Notes under the pieces: generated by a model
Databases searched by the model: none
The model's input: the letters and a program-made list of their open reading frames with translations, nothing else
What the model was told of the DNA's origin: nothing
Made by a program: the position numbers and the translations under genes
From: Pterobdella sp. o SKG-2022
Lineage: Eukaryota > Annelida > Clitellata > Hirudinida > Piscicolidae
Reading direction: 5' to 3'
Assembly (NCBI GenBank): GCA_964035795.1
Contig: OZ038320.1
Coordinates: 1,594,053 to 1,658,052, forward strand
Length of the DNA: 64,000 bases
Shown here: piece by piece, positions 26,764-42,016 of the stretch
How positions within the stretch are numbered: the stretch's first letter is position 1
How the letters are laid out: each line of letters starts with the position of its first letter

Positions 26764-27887
26764 ACCAATATTTTTTTATTATATATTTATTATTACTATA
26801 ATAATAATTATTATTATTACAATTAATTAGTTTGTATTATTCTTCACTTATTGTTGATAGTCTTTTCAACAATAACATTAGTAATAATAATTCTTGCATA
26901 TTTTCCATTTAATATTTCATGAACTATAATCTTTCATCATGTTACTGCTGTTTATAGCATCGTTTTAATTCATATTTTTTAATCTTTATTAACCTTGTAT
27001 ATTTCCAGTAATATTTCCGAATTGTGGACAGAACATTTAGATTTTGATCGAAGCCATTTTTACCATATAAAGTTCTTAAATAAAATATCTCCAAACTTTT
27101 CAACTTGATTAAAAAATCTTTTTTTTCATCTGCATTGCTTACGAAAAACTTCTAAACATTTAATTGCCTATTTTGACATAAATGAATAGTTTTTCTCAAT
27201 TATTTGAAATAGCAACACAAATCAATTTCTTTTTTCCCACAAGAAATACTAGGAAATAAAAGTTAATGAAAGTTCATCGAACAATGAATTTCACACGTAA
27301 AAATATGTAGTTTTGAACAAATTTTCAAAACTTAGTATTTTATTAGACCTTTCAAAGCAGATTATGTGCCCCAGCTTGGCTTAAAGAAGTTCCAAGCAGC
27401 ATAAACCTATTTTAAAGTGGACCAATCATAGGCTTTGAAAAATGTTAGTTTTGTTTTTTTTGAAAATATTTGTATCATAATGTTTAAATATTCACGGATT
27501 GTACAAAAAGCTTTGTTAGTTGATAAATGTTAGTTTTTTTTTCATAAAACTTCTAAAAATGATTGTTTCAGTACTTTCACGATTTTTTTGGAATTCTATG
27601 ACTGGTTCATAAACTATAGACTCGCTATTCAATACTTTTTGCCTGATCGCGAAGTGCCTGTAGCTTGGCTACGGCAATAGATCGGATAAACGCAAAATAA
27701 ATAAAACAAATTATATAATTAAATAATAATATTTATTGAATAACAATGATTTATAATTCTTTTTATATTATAGTCGATGGTCAACGAATCAAATGCGAGG
27801 TTGTTGATATGTGTGTATTGTTTCTACTGCGACAGAACAAACCCACGATAATAAACACTATTTTCAAACAAGTGTCTTTCTTTCAAG
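26764..27887. other. contactin 3' flank and SAC3D1-like promoter region
   Basis: AATAAA near 27079 is a candidate contactin polyadenylation signal. A CpG-containing, less A/T-rich patch at about 27642-27690 carries the hairpin GTAGC-TTG-GCTAC and may belong to the promoter of the downstream gene, whose ATG is at 27888. No ORF here is supported. Confidence 0.35.
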
Positions 27888-30800
27888 ATGAATTTTGCTT
27901 TTCTCGAAGGTTGTTGCGAAGAAATGTGTCCGTTGAAAGAAAAAAAATTGTTTGTTTAATTATAAATTTTATTCATAGCTGAAAATAATTTTTTTCAACT
28001 CAATTTTTAAAGAAAATAATGTGTTGTCGTTCAGTTATAAAAACTTGTAATTTTAAATAAATATAAAAACATCATAGTTCAACTTTTCAGTAAATTAGTA
28101 GTTCAATGTTTTCTCATTTTGGTGACTGTTTCCATTCAGGAGAAGAAGAACAAAAAAAAGACATAAGTTGGAAGTAAACAACAAAGATCACAAGTAACAT
28201 TTATAATTTTATTTTGAAATGTAATTTAGATACTTTTCACTAAACTTATCTTTAAAAAATATATATAAATTCTTAAATATTTTATTTGAAAAACTATAAA
28301 AATTCTACTAACACAGTTTAAAAATTTTCATGCAAATATTTATTACTTCTCCAATCTCAATCACCCAGTGATGATAAATGGATGGTGAAAGAATATTCTA
28401 GATCAGCAGCTGGTAGAGGAGTAGAGCCAAGTGACCTTCGAACCTCACATACTCTTTTGTCCACTGCTTTGCACCTTATTAAAAGGTATGATGGTTTGAG
28501 AGTGAATTTTGGTGTCAATGATTTTTTACTAACTAATAACTGACTATATAAATATAATATATTTAGCTTGATATAATAAAAATGCATAAGTTTTCTTATA
28601 AATATTAAAACTATCATAAATATTTTTCAACAGAATTCTTCCCCGACAAGATGTTCCTTTCATTGACAGATATTTCTTCATTTTTGATAGGTATTATAGT
28701 GTTTAATCTTGTTATTATTGTTCTGAATATTTTCACCAATTTTCAAATTTTTTATTTTTGTTACTTTCATAATTATTATTTGTTTTCTAATTATTATTTT
28801 GATAAATGTGTCCAATATCATTCACAGTACTATTCTTTTTTTTTATTGTTTCATAAATAATATTTCTTTCAAGTTTTATATTAGTATCACTAGTTTTTCA
28901 TGATTGTTTCATTTTTACCATTATACTCATTATTCTGTGGAAAACCATTCAACTGCACAAGCAACATTCCATTAAGTGGTGATCTAATGGTCAAATCTCT
29001 TACTTTTTTATTATGCTTAATAATAAACCAATCATCATTTTTATTATTCTCTTCAAGACTCAGAGCTGTGAGGCAGGATGCCTCAATCCAATGCCTGCAT
29101 GACCATCACTCTATCACCACCCTCATCATCACCATTCGCTTCCTCATCTTCGTTTCTCATGTGTTAGTTAAGTAGCGTTAATATTGTTATTTTTTTTATT
29201 ATTTTTCGGATTTTAAAGACTAATATTTTATTTTTTTGATCATTAAAATTATTAACATTTTTATGACCACAGACTGAGACACCATAAGCACTATGACGAC
29301 AACATCAACAACACCCTTCTGAACCAGTGTATCTTAACTGCTGTTGATATCATTACCAACCACTATGAAGAGGAGGTGGAGGAAGAAGCTGTTGAGGATA
29401 GTGGAGATGATAATGATAGTGATAACCATGGGTGTAATGGTAAAGACTGCGGTGACGTTGGGTTAGGTAAAACTGAAGAAGACAATAAATATAAATTTTA
29501 TAAAAATAATGACAAATCTAATAACGTGAGCAAAACTAATAATATCAATAATAAAAACGCAAAAAATAACATTGCCAACAAAAAAACAAATAATAAAAAT
29601 GAATCGAATAGTAGTATCACAAAAATGGCGGCAGTGTTAAGTGAGGTTTTGAATTACCACGTGCTCAACAACTTGAACACTCCACATGCTGTTACCATGG
29701 CTATGCAATGCATACATAAGAGGAGGTTGGTTGTGGCGTTTGGTATCATCTTTCAATTTGTTTGCTTTGTGTTTTGATCATGTTCATCAGTATCCATTGT
29801 TTTTTCCTTATGCATTTTTATACAACTCAAACACTTGCCTCATCTCCACAGAAACATAAAGTCACGTACAACAGTGAAGTTATGGCTGGAATACAACAAA
29901 CAAAACTATCACAGGGTTATGAAGCTCTTCCACCGTCTTTCTTTCTTGCAACAGTGTCTTGTGTACCAGCATATGCCTTCAATCAGAAGGTTTTATATAA
30001 TTTCTACTAGACTTTTCGACTTTATGTCGCTGTATGTATGTTTAAATATTGAAGTCTTTCTAAATTAGTGTTCTATAAATTAAGAATATTCTTTTGTTTT
30101 TTTTATTTATATTCTATATTTTTTAGTTATATTATTATATTTTTTAGTTATATTATTATATTTTTTAGTTATATTATTATATTTTTTAGTTATATTATTA
30201 TATTTTTTAGTTATATTATTATATTTTTTAGTTATATTATTATATTTTTTAGTTATATTATTATATTTTTTAGTTATATTATTATATTTTTTAGTTATAT
30301 TATTATATTTTTTAGTTATATTATTATATTTTTTAGTTATATTATTATATTTTTTAGTTATATTATTATATTTTTTAGTTATATTATTATATTTTTTAGT
30401 TATATTATTATATTTTTTAGTTATATTATTATATTTTTTAGTTATATTATTATATTTTTTAGTTATATTATTATATTTTTTAGTTATATTATTATGTTTT
30501 TTAGTTATATTATTATATTTTTATTTATATTATTATATTTTTTAGTTATATTTTTAATTATATTTTTTAGTTATGTTATTATATTTTATAAAATTTTTCT
30601 TACTGTTTGTGTGTCTTTGTTTTTTTCCATATATGTTTCATTATTAAAATGAATAAATTTTGAAACTTCAGGAACTACATAGTTAGACTGGCTCACACAT
30701 TCATTGGTAAGAACAACCACTATAGCCTCGACACTTTATCAACCATCACTCACCCTTCCATCCACCTATCCACCATCCTTCCCATCCATCCATCTGATAA

Positions 30801-31044
30801 CCAATCCTCACACACACCTGAAAAGAAAGAAAAAGTTTCACGCACACACAACACATCAAGGCAGGCTACCATATCATTGTTATCATCATTACGTGGTATT
30901 AGTATTGACGACGATAAGGTTATATTTGATAAGAAAGCTTTAGATTTTTCTGATGATTACGCTGATGATTATGCTGGGGGTGTTAGTGACGGTGTTGCTT
31001 GTACATTTGTTGAGAACAATGTCGTCGCTCTTATATTCCAGTAA
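27888..31044 (+). CDS. SAC3D1: SAC3/GANP-family protein, SAC3D1-like
   Basis: Relative of yeast Sac3 and vertebrate GANP. SAC3D1 (SHD1) itself is linked to centrosome duplication and spindle progression. Eight phase-consistent exons: 27888-27949, 28140-28193, 28369-28485, 28634-28690, 29058-29171, 29273-29725, 29852-29989, 30672-31044 (455 residues). Family marks in order: EEMCPLKEK near the N-terminus, VKEYSRSAAG and PSDLRT (~46-65), DRLRAVRQD (~96-104), a helical core, RVMKLFHRL (~307-315), and a C-terminal segment resembling the family's winged-helix end. The very short N-terminus suits SAC3D1 rather than full-length GANP. Odd: an acidic then Asn/Lys-rich insert (~168-250) and a Ser/Thr/His-rich loop in the last exon. 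The ATG at 27888 follows an acceptor-like CAAG, so an upstream exon is possible. AATAAA near 31184. Confidence 0.87.
30119..30585. repeat. 21-bp minisatellite in SAC3D1-like intron
   Basis: About 20 copies of a T/A-only-plus-one-G unit (TTTTTTAGTTATATTATTATA), perfect until ~30494 then degenerating. It lies in the intron 29990-30671. It is open on the + strand only because 21 is a multiple of 3 and that frame lacks a stop. Confidence 0.96.
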
Positions 31045-32169
31045 CATTTGTTTTTTATAGATGATTTAAAAAAATTATTTTTTATTACTCATGAAACGCT
31101 ATGAATTATGACTTATATTAATCGTTTGAATCATGAATTGTTATTTTAAATTTGCATCTAAATGTTTAGGATAATCTTCATTCAATAAACTAATTGAATA
31201 ATATATGAAGTTCACAGCAAAATATTTGAACACAACAGATGATATTATTAAGCACGAAGCTTTTAACATGCTTGAAAATATTATTTTGATAACGAAAAGC
31301 TTCCTACTTAATAAGCACCTGTTGTGTTCAAATATCTTGCTGTATTAACTCTCGCTAAAGAAAATTATATAGGAAGTTCAGTGCATTCAGATGAAAACGA
31401 AACGTTAGAAAATAATGACTTCGATTTTAATTTTTTTTATTTTTATCAAATTTTTGGAGTTAAACAATTATTTTTTTTAAGCCCTATAATTAATGTTACA
31501 TCAATCTGCTCTCATCAGTCAAAGTTCTCAACATAAGTCCTTTCTCACAGAGAGCATCCTAAGACCAACACTGCAGTCTCTTCACAGTGACACCCTGTGA
31601 TTTTCACACGAGAAAACAGGAATATTACAACATTGATGATGGCATATGATTGGGAAATTTATTGATTTTTCGAGTGTACCATAAAATTAAATTTATGAAA
31701 ACTCATACGACGTCTAAAAATCAAAAAAATTTGTAACGAAAAAGTTATAAAAAGCTATGAAGAAACTTTCAATAGAAAGTTATAAAAAATTAGTTTCAGA
31801 TATTTTTGTGAAAGTTTGATGAACATTATTTAAATATTTATTACCAACAAAAATAAGTTTAATCACTTGTAATTATTCACGGGAAAACAATAGAAGTTTT
31901 TGAAATTTTCAAATTAGAAAAAATTGATAAACTCATACTTTAAAGAAAATTTGAATAAACGTTTTTAAATACAACTATTTTATTTTTGAAAATAAATACT
32001 CGATTAAACCATAAAAACTAGAGTTGTCTTACTTATTTAAATTTTAGACCAATCACAAACAACTTTTAGGCTTTAAACTTTGAAGGCGGTTTCTTTAAAT
32101 TTCTACTTCACAAAAGTCCAATTTTGTCACAAATTCCACTGAATTTCAAAACTTTTATGAATAAAAAAC
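31045..32169. other. SAC3D1-like 3' flank and Aurora upstream region
   Basis: Contains the candidate polyadenylation signal near 31184, a foldback element (31214-31343), and otherwise A/T-rich DNA presumably holding the Aurora promoter. No further gene is supported. Confidence 0.5.
31214..31343. repeat. foldback (inverted-repeat) element 1
   Basis: Arms of about 50 bp (31214-31264 and 31295-31343) are near-perfect reverse complements (shared blocks ATATTTGAACACAACAG and GAAGCTTTT), separated by a ~30-base loop. The transcript would form a long hairpin. Same layout and same GAAGCTTTT tip as the element at 36431. Confidence 0.85.
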
Positions 32170-34404
<2,235 letters not shown>

Positions 34405-36430
34405 AGTGTTAGTAGTTGTATAAGTTGGTGGGTTGGTATATAGGTAGTTGAATTGATTAATAGCAACATGCCTTATCGTGAATCATTAAGAAGATAGGTC
34501 TTTTTATACAAAAAGATGGAGGTTTGAAGTGATTCTGTTTGGGTAAATATGTAAATAGGTAGAAAAGCAGTTTTATCAAACTCAAATGTGAATAAGTAAT
34601 TTTCTTGAGATCTTTCAATAAGATTGAAGACAAATAGGCCAATGGGAAGACATAGGTGAATTTAACAGTTACATTATTTTTTAATCTAATCTTTGAAAAC
34701 CTTATTGACTCTCATTTTTAGCTTCCCCACTGTCGCGAATTTATTTCAAAATCTATCTTAGATTTACATGAAAATATGGTCTTTATCCCGTTTGGTTCAT
34801 AACTCAATGTCTATCATATTGCTATAGTGGCCATAATGTCAACTTCATGCAAAAATTAATAGGTTTCTGATTTGCTTTTCAGTCGTTGTTTTATAGTATG
34901 TAAAGAAATAACTATGAATCAGTTCTTGATTTCAACAGATTATTTGGAAAATAAAAATGTTTCTTGCTGAATTTAATTGCGCTTTGAGTCTTGCTTTGAT
35001 ATGCATGTAGTTGAAATCATGCGTATTCACACAAGATGATTTTGAAGAAAAAAAAATCGAAGTATAATCTCATAAATTTTGCTTTGTACTGAAAGTTTAA
35101 AGCAAATTCTGACGCACAAGTGTTCAATCCGAAGTTTGGCAGTGGAAAGTGCCATTAGTACTAGTTGCCTTTAGTACTCAATGTCTTCTAGCATGAGAGT
35201 TTTACTATGCCGTACTTTTAGTTTCAAGCTTTGAAAAAATTTCAATAACTGCAGATGCTTTTGTTGTAGTTATAAAAATGTGTTCATTAGGCATTTAAAA
35301 CTAGAACATATACTTCCAAGTTACATTAATAATTGGCGATACTTTTAATAATGAGTAATGAAACAAATCTAAGCTCTAGCAACAATGAGTCATTACCATG
35401 TGAATTTATTTTGATGTGTTAGTCCTCTGTGGGAGTTGAAGCGAGGAGGTAGTGTTTAAAACAGCCTGCTCACCATTATACCAGCAATACATTAAAAACG
35501 TAAGTTTGTATTTCAGGCATAAATCACAAGTGAGATAAATTAAATTGAGTCGTACGATATAAAAATGAGAAATTAGGCATATAGACGGTTTGTAATTTGT
35601 TATATAATGTGGTGCATTTATGGGGGGAATGTTCAAACATGAAAAAGGTTTACATAGATGATGCATAATTAAGATGGATTTTTAAATTTTTCAGAGAATT
35701 TCCTTTAAAGACGTATCATAAATCATCAATATTAACATGAAAAAATGCAAAAAAAAAACTAATTTTTTAGAAGCACGAAGTTTTTTTAGCACGTTAATTC
35801 ACAACTTTGAAGAAAGCTGTGTTTAAAAAGAATCGTTTGTTTCGTCAGTTAGTTCTTTCATCCTCCTTACTGGAACTTTTTTGTTTATCCTAAAATCATG
35901 CAAGATGCCGGAGATTGTTTGAAATAAAATGAAATTAACATTGAAAAATAAATAAAAAAACTAAACATAAGAGATTTAGCAAGAATTAATAATGAATACA
36001 AAAAATTCATTTATATAGCACTAAGTCAAGCACTTCTGGTCTCCACATCACATACATTTTTGTATACATTTATTTACGTTGTATAAACTGTTATGTTTAT
36101 AAAGATTTCGATACATATAACAAAGCTATATATCACTATGGAGTTGTTATATTGGTTGAGATCTTGATTTCACTTTCAGTTCTGTTTACGTGGTTTTTGT
36201 TTAATATAGTTTCTTTTAAATAATTAAAAATTAAAATGAGTTTTTTAACATGTGAAATTTTTTTTCTAACGAATCTTGAAGTTAGGTTAGTAATTTTTTA
36301 ATTAATCAAAAATAAAACATAGTTTCAATAATAATAAAAAAAATAAGAAAAAGAAAAAAAAACAAATTATAAACTATTAATTTTAAAAAGTTGTCTTAGC
36401 ATAAACAATTATAAATTCAAATAAGACTTA
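34405..36430. other. intergenic, no gene seen
   Basis: Aurora 3' flank. Candidate polyadenylation signals near 34616 (AATAAG) and 34950 (AATAAA). The rest is A/T-rich without exon-like coding or repeat structure. Confidence 0.5.
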
Positions 36431-36572
36431 TCAAAATTGTGAATCATAAAAACACGACAAAACTTGAGTTTTTTATTTTGACGAAGCTTTTCGTTATATA
36501 GAATATATCGAAAAGCTTCGTCAAAATAAAAAATTCAAGTTTTTTCGTATTTTTATGATTCACAATTTTGAG
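36431..36572. repeat. foldback (inverted-repeat) element 2
   Basis: Two 63-base arms (36431-36493 and 36510-36572, give or take one base) are reverse complements with only three mismatches by eye, around a ~15-base A/T loop. The arms end internally in GACGAAGCTTTTCG. No coding capacity and no obvious target-site duplication. Confidence 0.93.
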
Positions 36573-37494
36573 GCTAATTGATCACAAACTTATTAAAATG
36601 TTAAAAACAGTTTGAAATTATATATTATTGTGGTCAAACCTCAAAATTTCATCTATCATCATCATCCTCACACCAAACAACAAACATTGCGAAACTTTGT
36701 ATAAGCAAGATTGTATAAAAAGTTATTAGATGCAATTGTCAGGGGCTTTTCTACCCAGCTGGCTGGGTTGAAAGATCAGAATTTCGACCATAGAGCCCTT
36801 AGTACAGTCTTAGTAACGTAAAAAGTGAAAAAGAATTTCATATAATTTTTTCGGATTATGGGACATTTATTTGTAAAAAAAGGTTTTTCCAAACAATTAG
36901 CTAAAATTTCTTATAAATAAAAACTTTCCCTAATTCATTCGATCTAAAATTACTGATGCGTTGACAAGCGCCGAATAAGACTGACTTCTTTATTTACAAA
37001 ATTTTTTTTGGCGCAGTAGTAATCATATTTACCACGTAATCGCCAATCCAGACTTGAACTGAGGACTGTCAAATAATGCATATAGTTATAATTGATATAA
37101 TGCACTTTGTGAAGAACAAAAAGTTATAGATTTTCAATTTCTTGCACCCATAATGAGAATTTTAGATGTTTTTGAAAATAAAATAAAATTCAATCGTTTT
37201 TTAATTATTCACAAAGACCAATTTAAACGACATCGTGGCAGGAATTTACAATTTTCATCATTTAAAATTTAAATTTGATATTATTTGTAAAAATTAACTT
37301 TTTATTGTAGTTTCCATTAAACAACTTCATTCCTCGAAAACATAAAATATTCAACAAAATACACGGAGCATTCAAACTTTGTAATTGCTTCATTATCAAA
37401 TTTAAGATTTTTAGAGTTGAGGTTAACGAAAGTTTTGAACTATTTTTAGACCACCAACTCAGCCAAGCTTTTATTTATATGCCCATTCGCCCAT

Positions 37495-37720
37495 ATATTG
37501 AAGTACTTTCATTGTATGGTTTCATCCATTCCATTCATCCACCCATCTACTCCTTTCTCACCCTCCTTCTTCACTTCATCCATCTACCTGTTCATATTCA
37601 CCCAATTATTTCTTCATCAAACCACCATTCACCCACCGTTCTTTTCATTCACCCACCCACCTAACTATCTACACCCTTATCAACCCATCATCCCCCACCC
37701 GTTCACTCCTATAAAACTGC
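37495..37720. repeat. degenerate CCATC/CCACC tract
   Basis: C/A/T-rich tract with repeated CCATTCATCCACCCATC-like words. Complementary in composition to the GATG-rich tract about 1 kb downstream. Open reading frames inside it are low-complexity and not believed. Confidence 0.7.
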
Positions 37721-38170
37721 TAAAAATTAGGATGGTATTTAATTAAAAAATAACGAGAATAAGCATTTCTACTTATTAATTCAGAACTTTAAAACTTCGC
37801 AATTTTTACTGCTTGCCTGAGGTCTCTTGAATTGCTTGCTCATCGTCTTAAATATAAAAGTTTTGCTTTTAATGACTTTTTTCAAACTTGGAAACAATAA
37901 ATTTGAAAAATATATTTAACACAAGATGATATGAAACTAAATTTTTATAACTATGATTTGGCTATCATTCCATATTACATGATAATTGACTCATATGGTT
38001 TCGAAACAAGAGTTATGGGCCTTATAGAAAACATAGCTTATCTGTGAGCATTTAAAAATATATAATATTTCTCAACAGTGTAGTTGCACATGTCAAAGCA
38101 ACCTCATATCAATGGTGTTCTCTAGTCTGTAAGTTTAGCTTAGCGAGTTTATTGAATAAAGACGTTTTTG

Positions 38171-38243
38171 TGCTGGATTAGCTCAATGGTAGAGCATTTG
38201 GAAACAAACATGAGAACGGGAATTCAATTCCCGTTGAATCACA
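38171..38243 (+). other. tRNA-like sequence (pseudogene or SINE head)
   Basis: Contains an A-box-like TTAGCTCAATGGTAGAGC with a good D stem (GCTC/GAGC), and a T-arm-like hairpin around ATTCAAT with stem CGGGA/TCCCG, at tRNA-like spacing. The acceptor stem does not pair and no anticodon stem is clear, so this is not called as a functional tRNA. Confidence 0.4.
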
Positions 38244-38589
38244 TTTGAGTTAGAATATTATTTTAAGGATATGTAGTAGTGTGAAAGTTTGAGAGGTACT
38301 TTAATGAAAACATTGTGGAAATCAGTGAAAAACAAAAATCAAAACAATTCAGTATAAAAAAAATAACCAATTAACTAAATTCTTCGAGTTTGTTATAAAA
38401 TAAGACAAAAAAAGATTTTTAAAGTTTTTGAAGAAGTGGAAAAAATTAAAGAATACCAATTAAACGCGAGAAATAACTAATTCAACAAGTTCAACTTTTA
38501 ATTTAAAAATAAAAACAAAGAAAAAAATTTACTTTTTATATTTGATTGAAGATGGATGGAGAAAAAAGAAACAAAAAAAATAAAGAAAT

Positions 38590-39410
38590 TAGTGATTCAG
38601 AAAGGTGCATATAGATGGATGAATGGGTGGGTGGATTGGTGGATGGGTGTGTGGATAGGTAGAAGACTGGGTAGAAAGATGGATAGATGGATGAGTAGAA
38701 AATAGAACCTAGATGAATAGATGAAAGAATGAATTGATGAAAAAAAAAGTCACCAATCAATCAAACTTTTCATCATCCACCCATTCTTTGACCAACCCCT
38801 CAATCTTGTCCCCAACCTAAGATAGATAGACTGGTGTAGGTGGTTAGAATGAATGAGTGAATAAATGGAATGGAGGAAAGATCTGTAGATTGGTAGATAA
38901 ATGGGCGAAAAAATGAATGGCGTGGAAAATTAAATAAAAAAGTAAAAAAGTAGATAAATGGTAGAAAGAGTTTTTGGTGAAAAAATAATTTGACAGTAAA
39001 ATTAAAATATAAACCAAAAAAAGAAAATAAAGTAAATAATATCAGTTCTAAAAAGTAGAAAATAGAAAAATGAAATTAAATTTAAGAAATATATGCAAAA
39101 AAATCTTTTGCTTGAGTGACAGGAAAAGGAAAAGGGATGAAAAAAGACTGACGGATGAATGGAATATATAGTTGGCTAGATAGATAAAGTAATGGAGCAA
39201 TTTGTAGATGATGGATTGAAAGAGAGATGGATGAATAGATGGATGGGTTAAACATTGATAGATGGATAGATTAACGATTGATGGATGGATGGATATATAG
39301 ATGGATGAATGGATGGTTTATCTGAATGGATGGCTGGATAGATTGATGGATTGGTGAATGAATGTTTGAATGGATGGGTGGATGGATGAATGAATGAAAG
39401 TATTTGTTTT
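38590..39410. repeat. degenerate GATG/GGAT tracts
   Basis: Patches at about 38595-38725, 38825-38900 and 39140-39405 are rich in GGATGG, GGTGG and GATGAATG, with a run of GATG repeats near 39270-39310. A/T-rich sequence lies between them. Confidence 0.8.
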
Positions 39411-41939
39411 GTGGGTACTTATAAAAAAATGGAAATTAAACAACAAAAATTAATAACTGAACAATTTAATTTTTAATGAATTACAAAATTAACATATCAG
39501 AATTATAGCTTCATTGAAATAAAAATGAAATTTTAAAAAGAAACTATTCTTTTATTTCTCACACAGAGATGAAGATATAAAGATAATTTAAACTAAGAAT
39601 AAAATTATATAATGCTGCAAAAAAAATAAAGAAAAAATAATAAAAATAATAATAACGTGGAGAACAAATAAGGATGATAACATGAAAAATGCAGACGATA
39701 ACAAAGAAATGATTAAAATAAATTCATTTTGATCGTCTTTTGGTTATGTATTGAAGTGAAATTACCCACCAAAAAACAAAAAAAGTTATAATTAAAACGA
39801 CAATAATGAGAAAAAAACAAAAGAAAATTGGAAGAAATTGGAAAGAAATAATGGAAAAATAACAGAAATAATGATTCATTAACAAAATAAGTATAAAAAA
39901 AATAAAAGTAATAAAAAAAAACAATAAAAACAATAAAAACAATAAAAACAATAAAAAGAAGAATAATAGTTTATTATGAAGCCTGCAACCAGGGTCACCA
40001 AACCAGAAAGAATAGAGCTAAAGAGCATCGGTTTGTGTTTGTGTGTGTGTGTGTGTTTTTTTTTTTTTAATTGTGTGTGTTTTTATGTATTTTTGTTTGT
40101 GCGTGTGCTTATGTGTTTTTTTTTTCTGTTAATCTGTTGCGTTTATACACATTAATATTCTTTACATGTTATCTTATATTATCTCACAGATTTCCATTAA
40201 TTTTTTTAAAAATTTTATTATAGTTCTTTTTTCCCATTATTGAAAGTAATCTAAACATTTTTTTTGAAAAACTAAATTTTTTATTGAAAAACGTTATTCA
40301 AATTTGTTCAGGACTTGTTTCATTCAGTGTAGTATGTCAGCTGTGAGTCATTTTTTTATTTCTTTGAATTTTTTACAATTCAATTTTGTGCTGAAATTTA
40401 TTCAAACCTTTGTATTTTATATTTTTTTATATTATTTGTATTTAAATATTATAAATTATTCAAATCTTCATCTGCTGGTAAAATTTTTCAATTTTTTTGT
40501 TTGTATGTTTTTCACATTTTTTTTTGTTTAATTGTATTCAAAATATGCGTTTTCAAATATTAAATTTTTCGTATGTAAATTTTGTTGACAAAAAAACACA
40601 AAAACGCGTTTTTCCAACAAAATTTTATATTTTTTATATCTCTTGATTAGATTTAAAATCAAAAATGCATACCATTTTATACCTTCACATTTTTCATGTT
40701 TTTCCCATGTGTCAAACCCGCGTGCTATTTATCTCACATGTTGCTTGTTTAGTTTTCATACAAGTTTTTCATTTATTTTTTTGATTCTTTATATTCTTCA
40801 GTTTCCATTCTCTCACATATCATATTTTATGTTAGGTTCATTTTCAGCTAAGTCCTTAAAACTCAAGAGATTTCATAGTGAAATAAACAGTTCATATGAT
40901 TTTTTCGTTTTCATTCACAATTTTAATTTATTACTGTGCATAATCTCAATCCTAATACTTCAAATTTATTTTTAGCTTTCAACTTATTTTTTGATTGAAC
41001 TGAACACAATAGCTTAAACTTTTATTATTGCACGGAGCTTTTAAAAAAAATAGAAAATATTTTTGAATTTATAAACTTTTAGCCTTTTGTGTTTAATTTG
41101 TATTATGTTTTCCTTACTTAATAAACTTTTCCACAAACAAGATCAACTAGATATTATTCTTGTCTTTAGTCTTCAAAAAATTTATTCAGAATATTATTTT
41201 TTTTTCATAAAGTCCAACACTCAAGTTCATTTTAAATATTTTAAAATCAAATTGAATGAGCTGAAAATGGAATCGTATCAATCAGAAAAAACATTGGGAA
41301 TTTTTCATGAAAACCCGATGGAAACGAAATGATAAAAATGAAAGAGTTAGAGAAGTCTGGAGTTATTATAAAAATTAAGTATGACACATGAGACATTCAT
41401 AAAAAAATTAAACTATTATTTTGAATAGCTGAACTATTTAAGATGGAAATAAAACCAATGAAACACAGATGCCTTTAGTTTTTAGTCTTTAGTTAATAAA
41501 AAACAATAATCAGAAAAAAATAAAAATAACGATAAGAAAATAACAATAAAAATGGAATATAATAATGGTGAAAATATATTATTTCTAGAAAGACCACAAG
41601 AAATCTTCGACATTTGAGTTCCATGGTTATGACCATATTGAACTTTTTCTCTTTTATCTCCATAATCACTGGAACTAGTGATGTTTCAATGAAAAGTATA
41701 ATTACAGAATGAATGTTTCAATTGATTATGAAGTGCTTATGAGTTTTGAAGTTTTCAAGATTGCATCAGTAAATGTTAAACCTTTGGAACTTCACTTCGT
41801 TTCCATGTATTTCTCATTTGATTACCTACACATGTAGACAGGAAAGTATCAAGTTATGTTTTTTTTTTATTCACGTAATGTTTTTTGTTATTGTTAAACG
41901 TTGCACATGAATTCATTAATGTAAGGTCAGTTTTCACTC

Positions 41940-42016
41940 GGATTTTAACCTGGTAATTTTAGATTAGACGTCCAACGTTTGACATCGTTTACCACTAAGC
42001 TAACCAGGCCGAGATT
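41940..42016 (-). other. decayed tRNA-like sequence
   Basis: On the minus strand there is an A-box-like GTTAGCTTAGTGGTAAACG, a possible anticodon stem (ATGTC/GACGT), and a B-box-like GGTTAAAATCC. The T and acceptor stems do not pair, so this looks like a tRNA pseudogene or SINE fragment. Confidence 0.3.

Noticed and set aside
37015..37075. Minus-strand tRNA 3'-end-like sequence (CAGTTCAAGTCTGG)
   Set aside because: No A box at the correct distance and no clover-leaf.
37479..37746. His/Pro-rich ORFs
   Set aside because: They translate the degenerate CCAT repeat.
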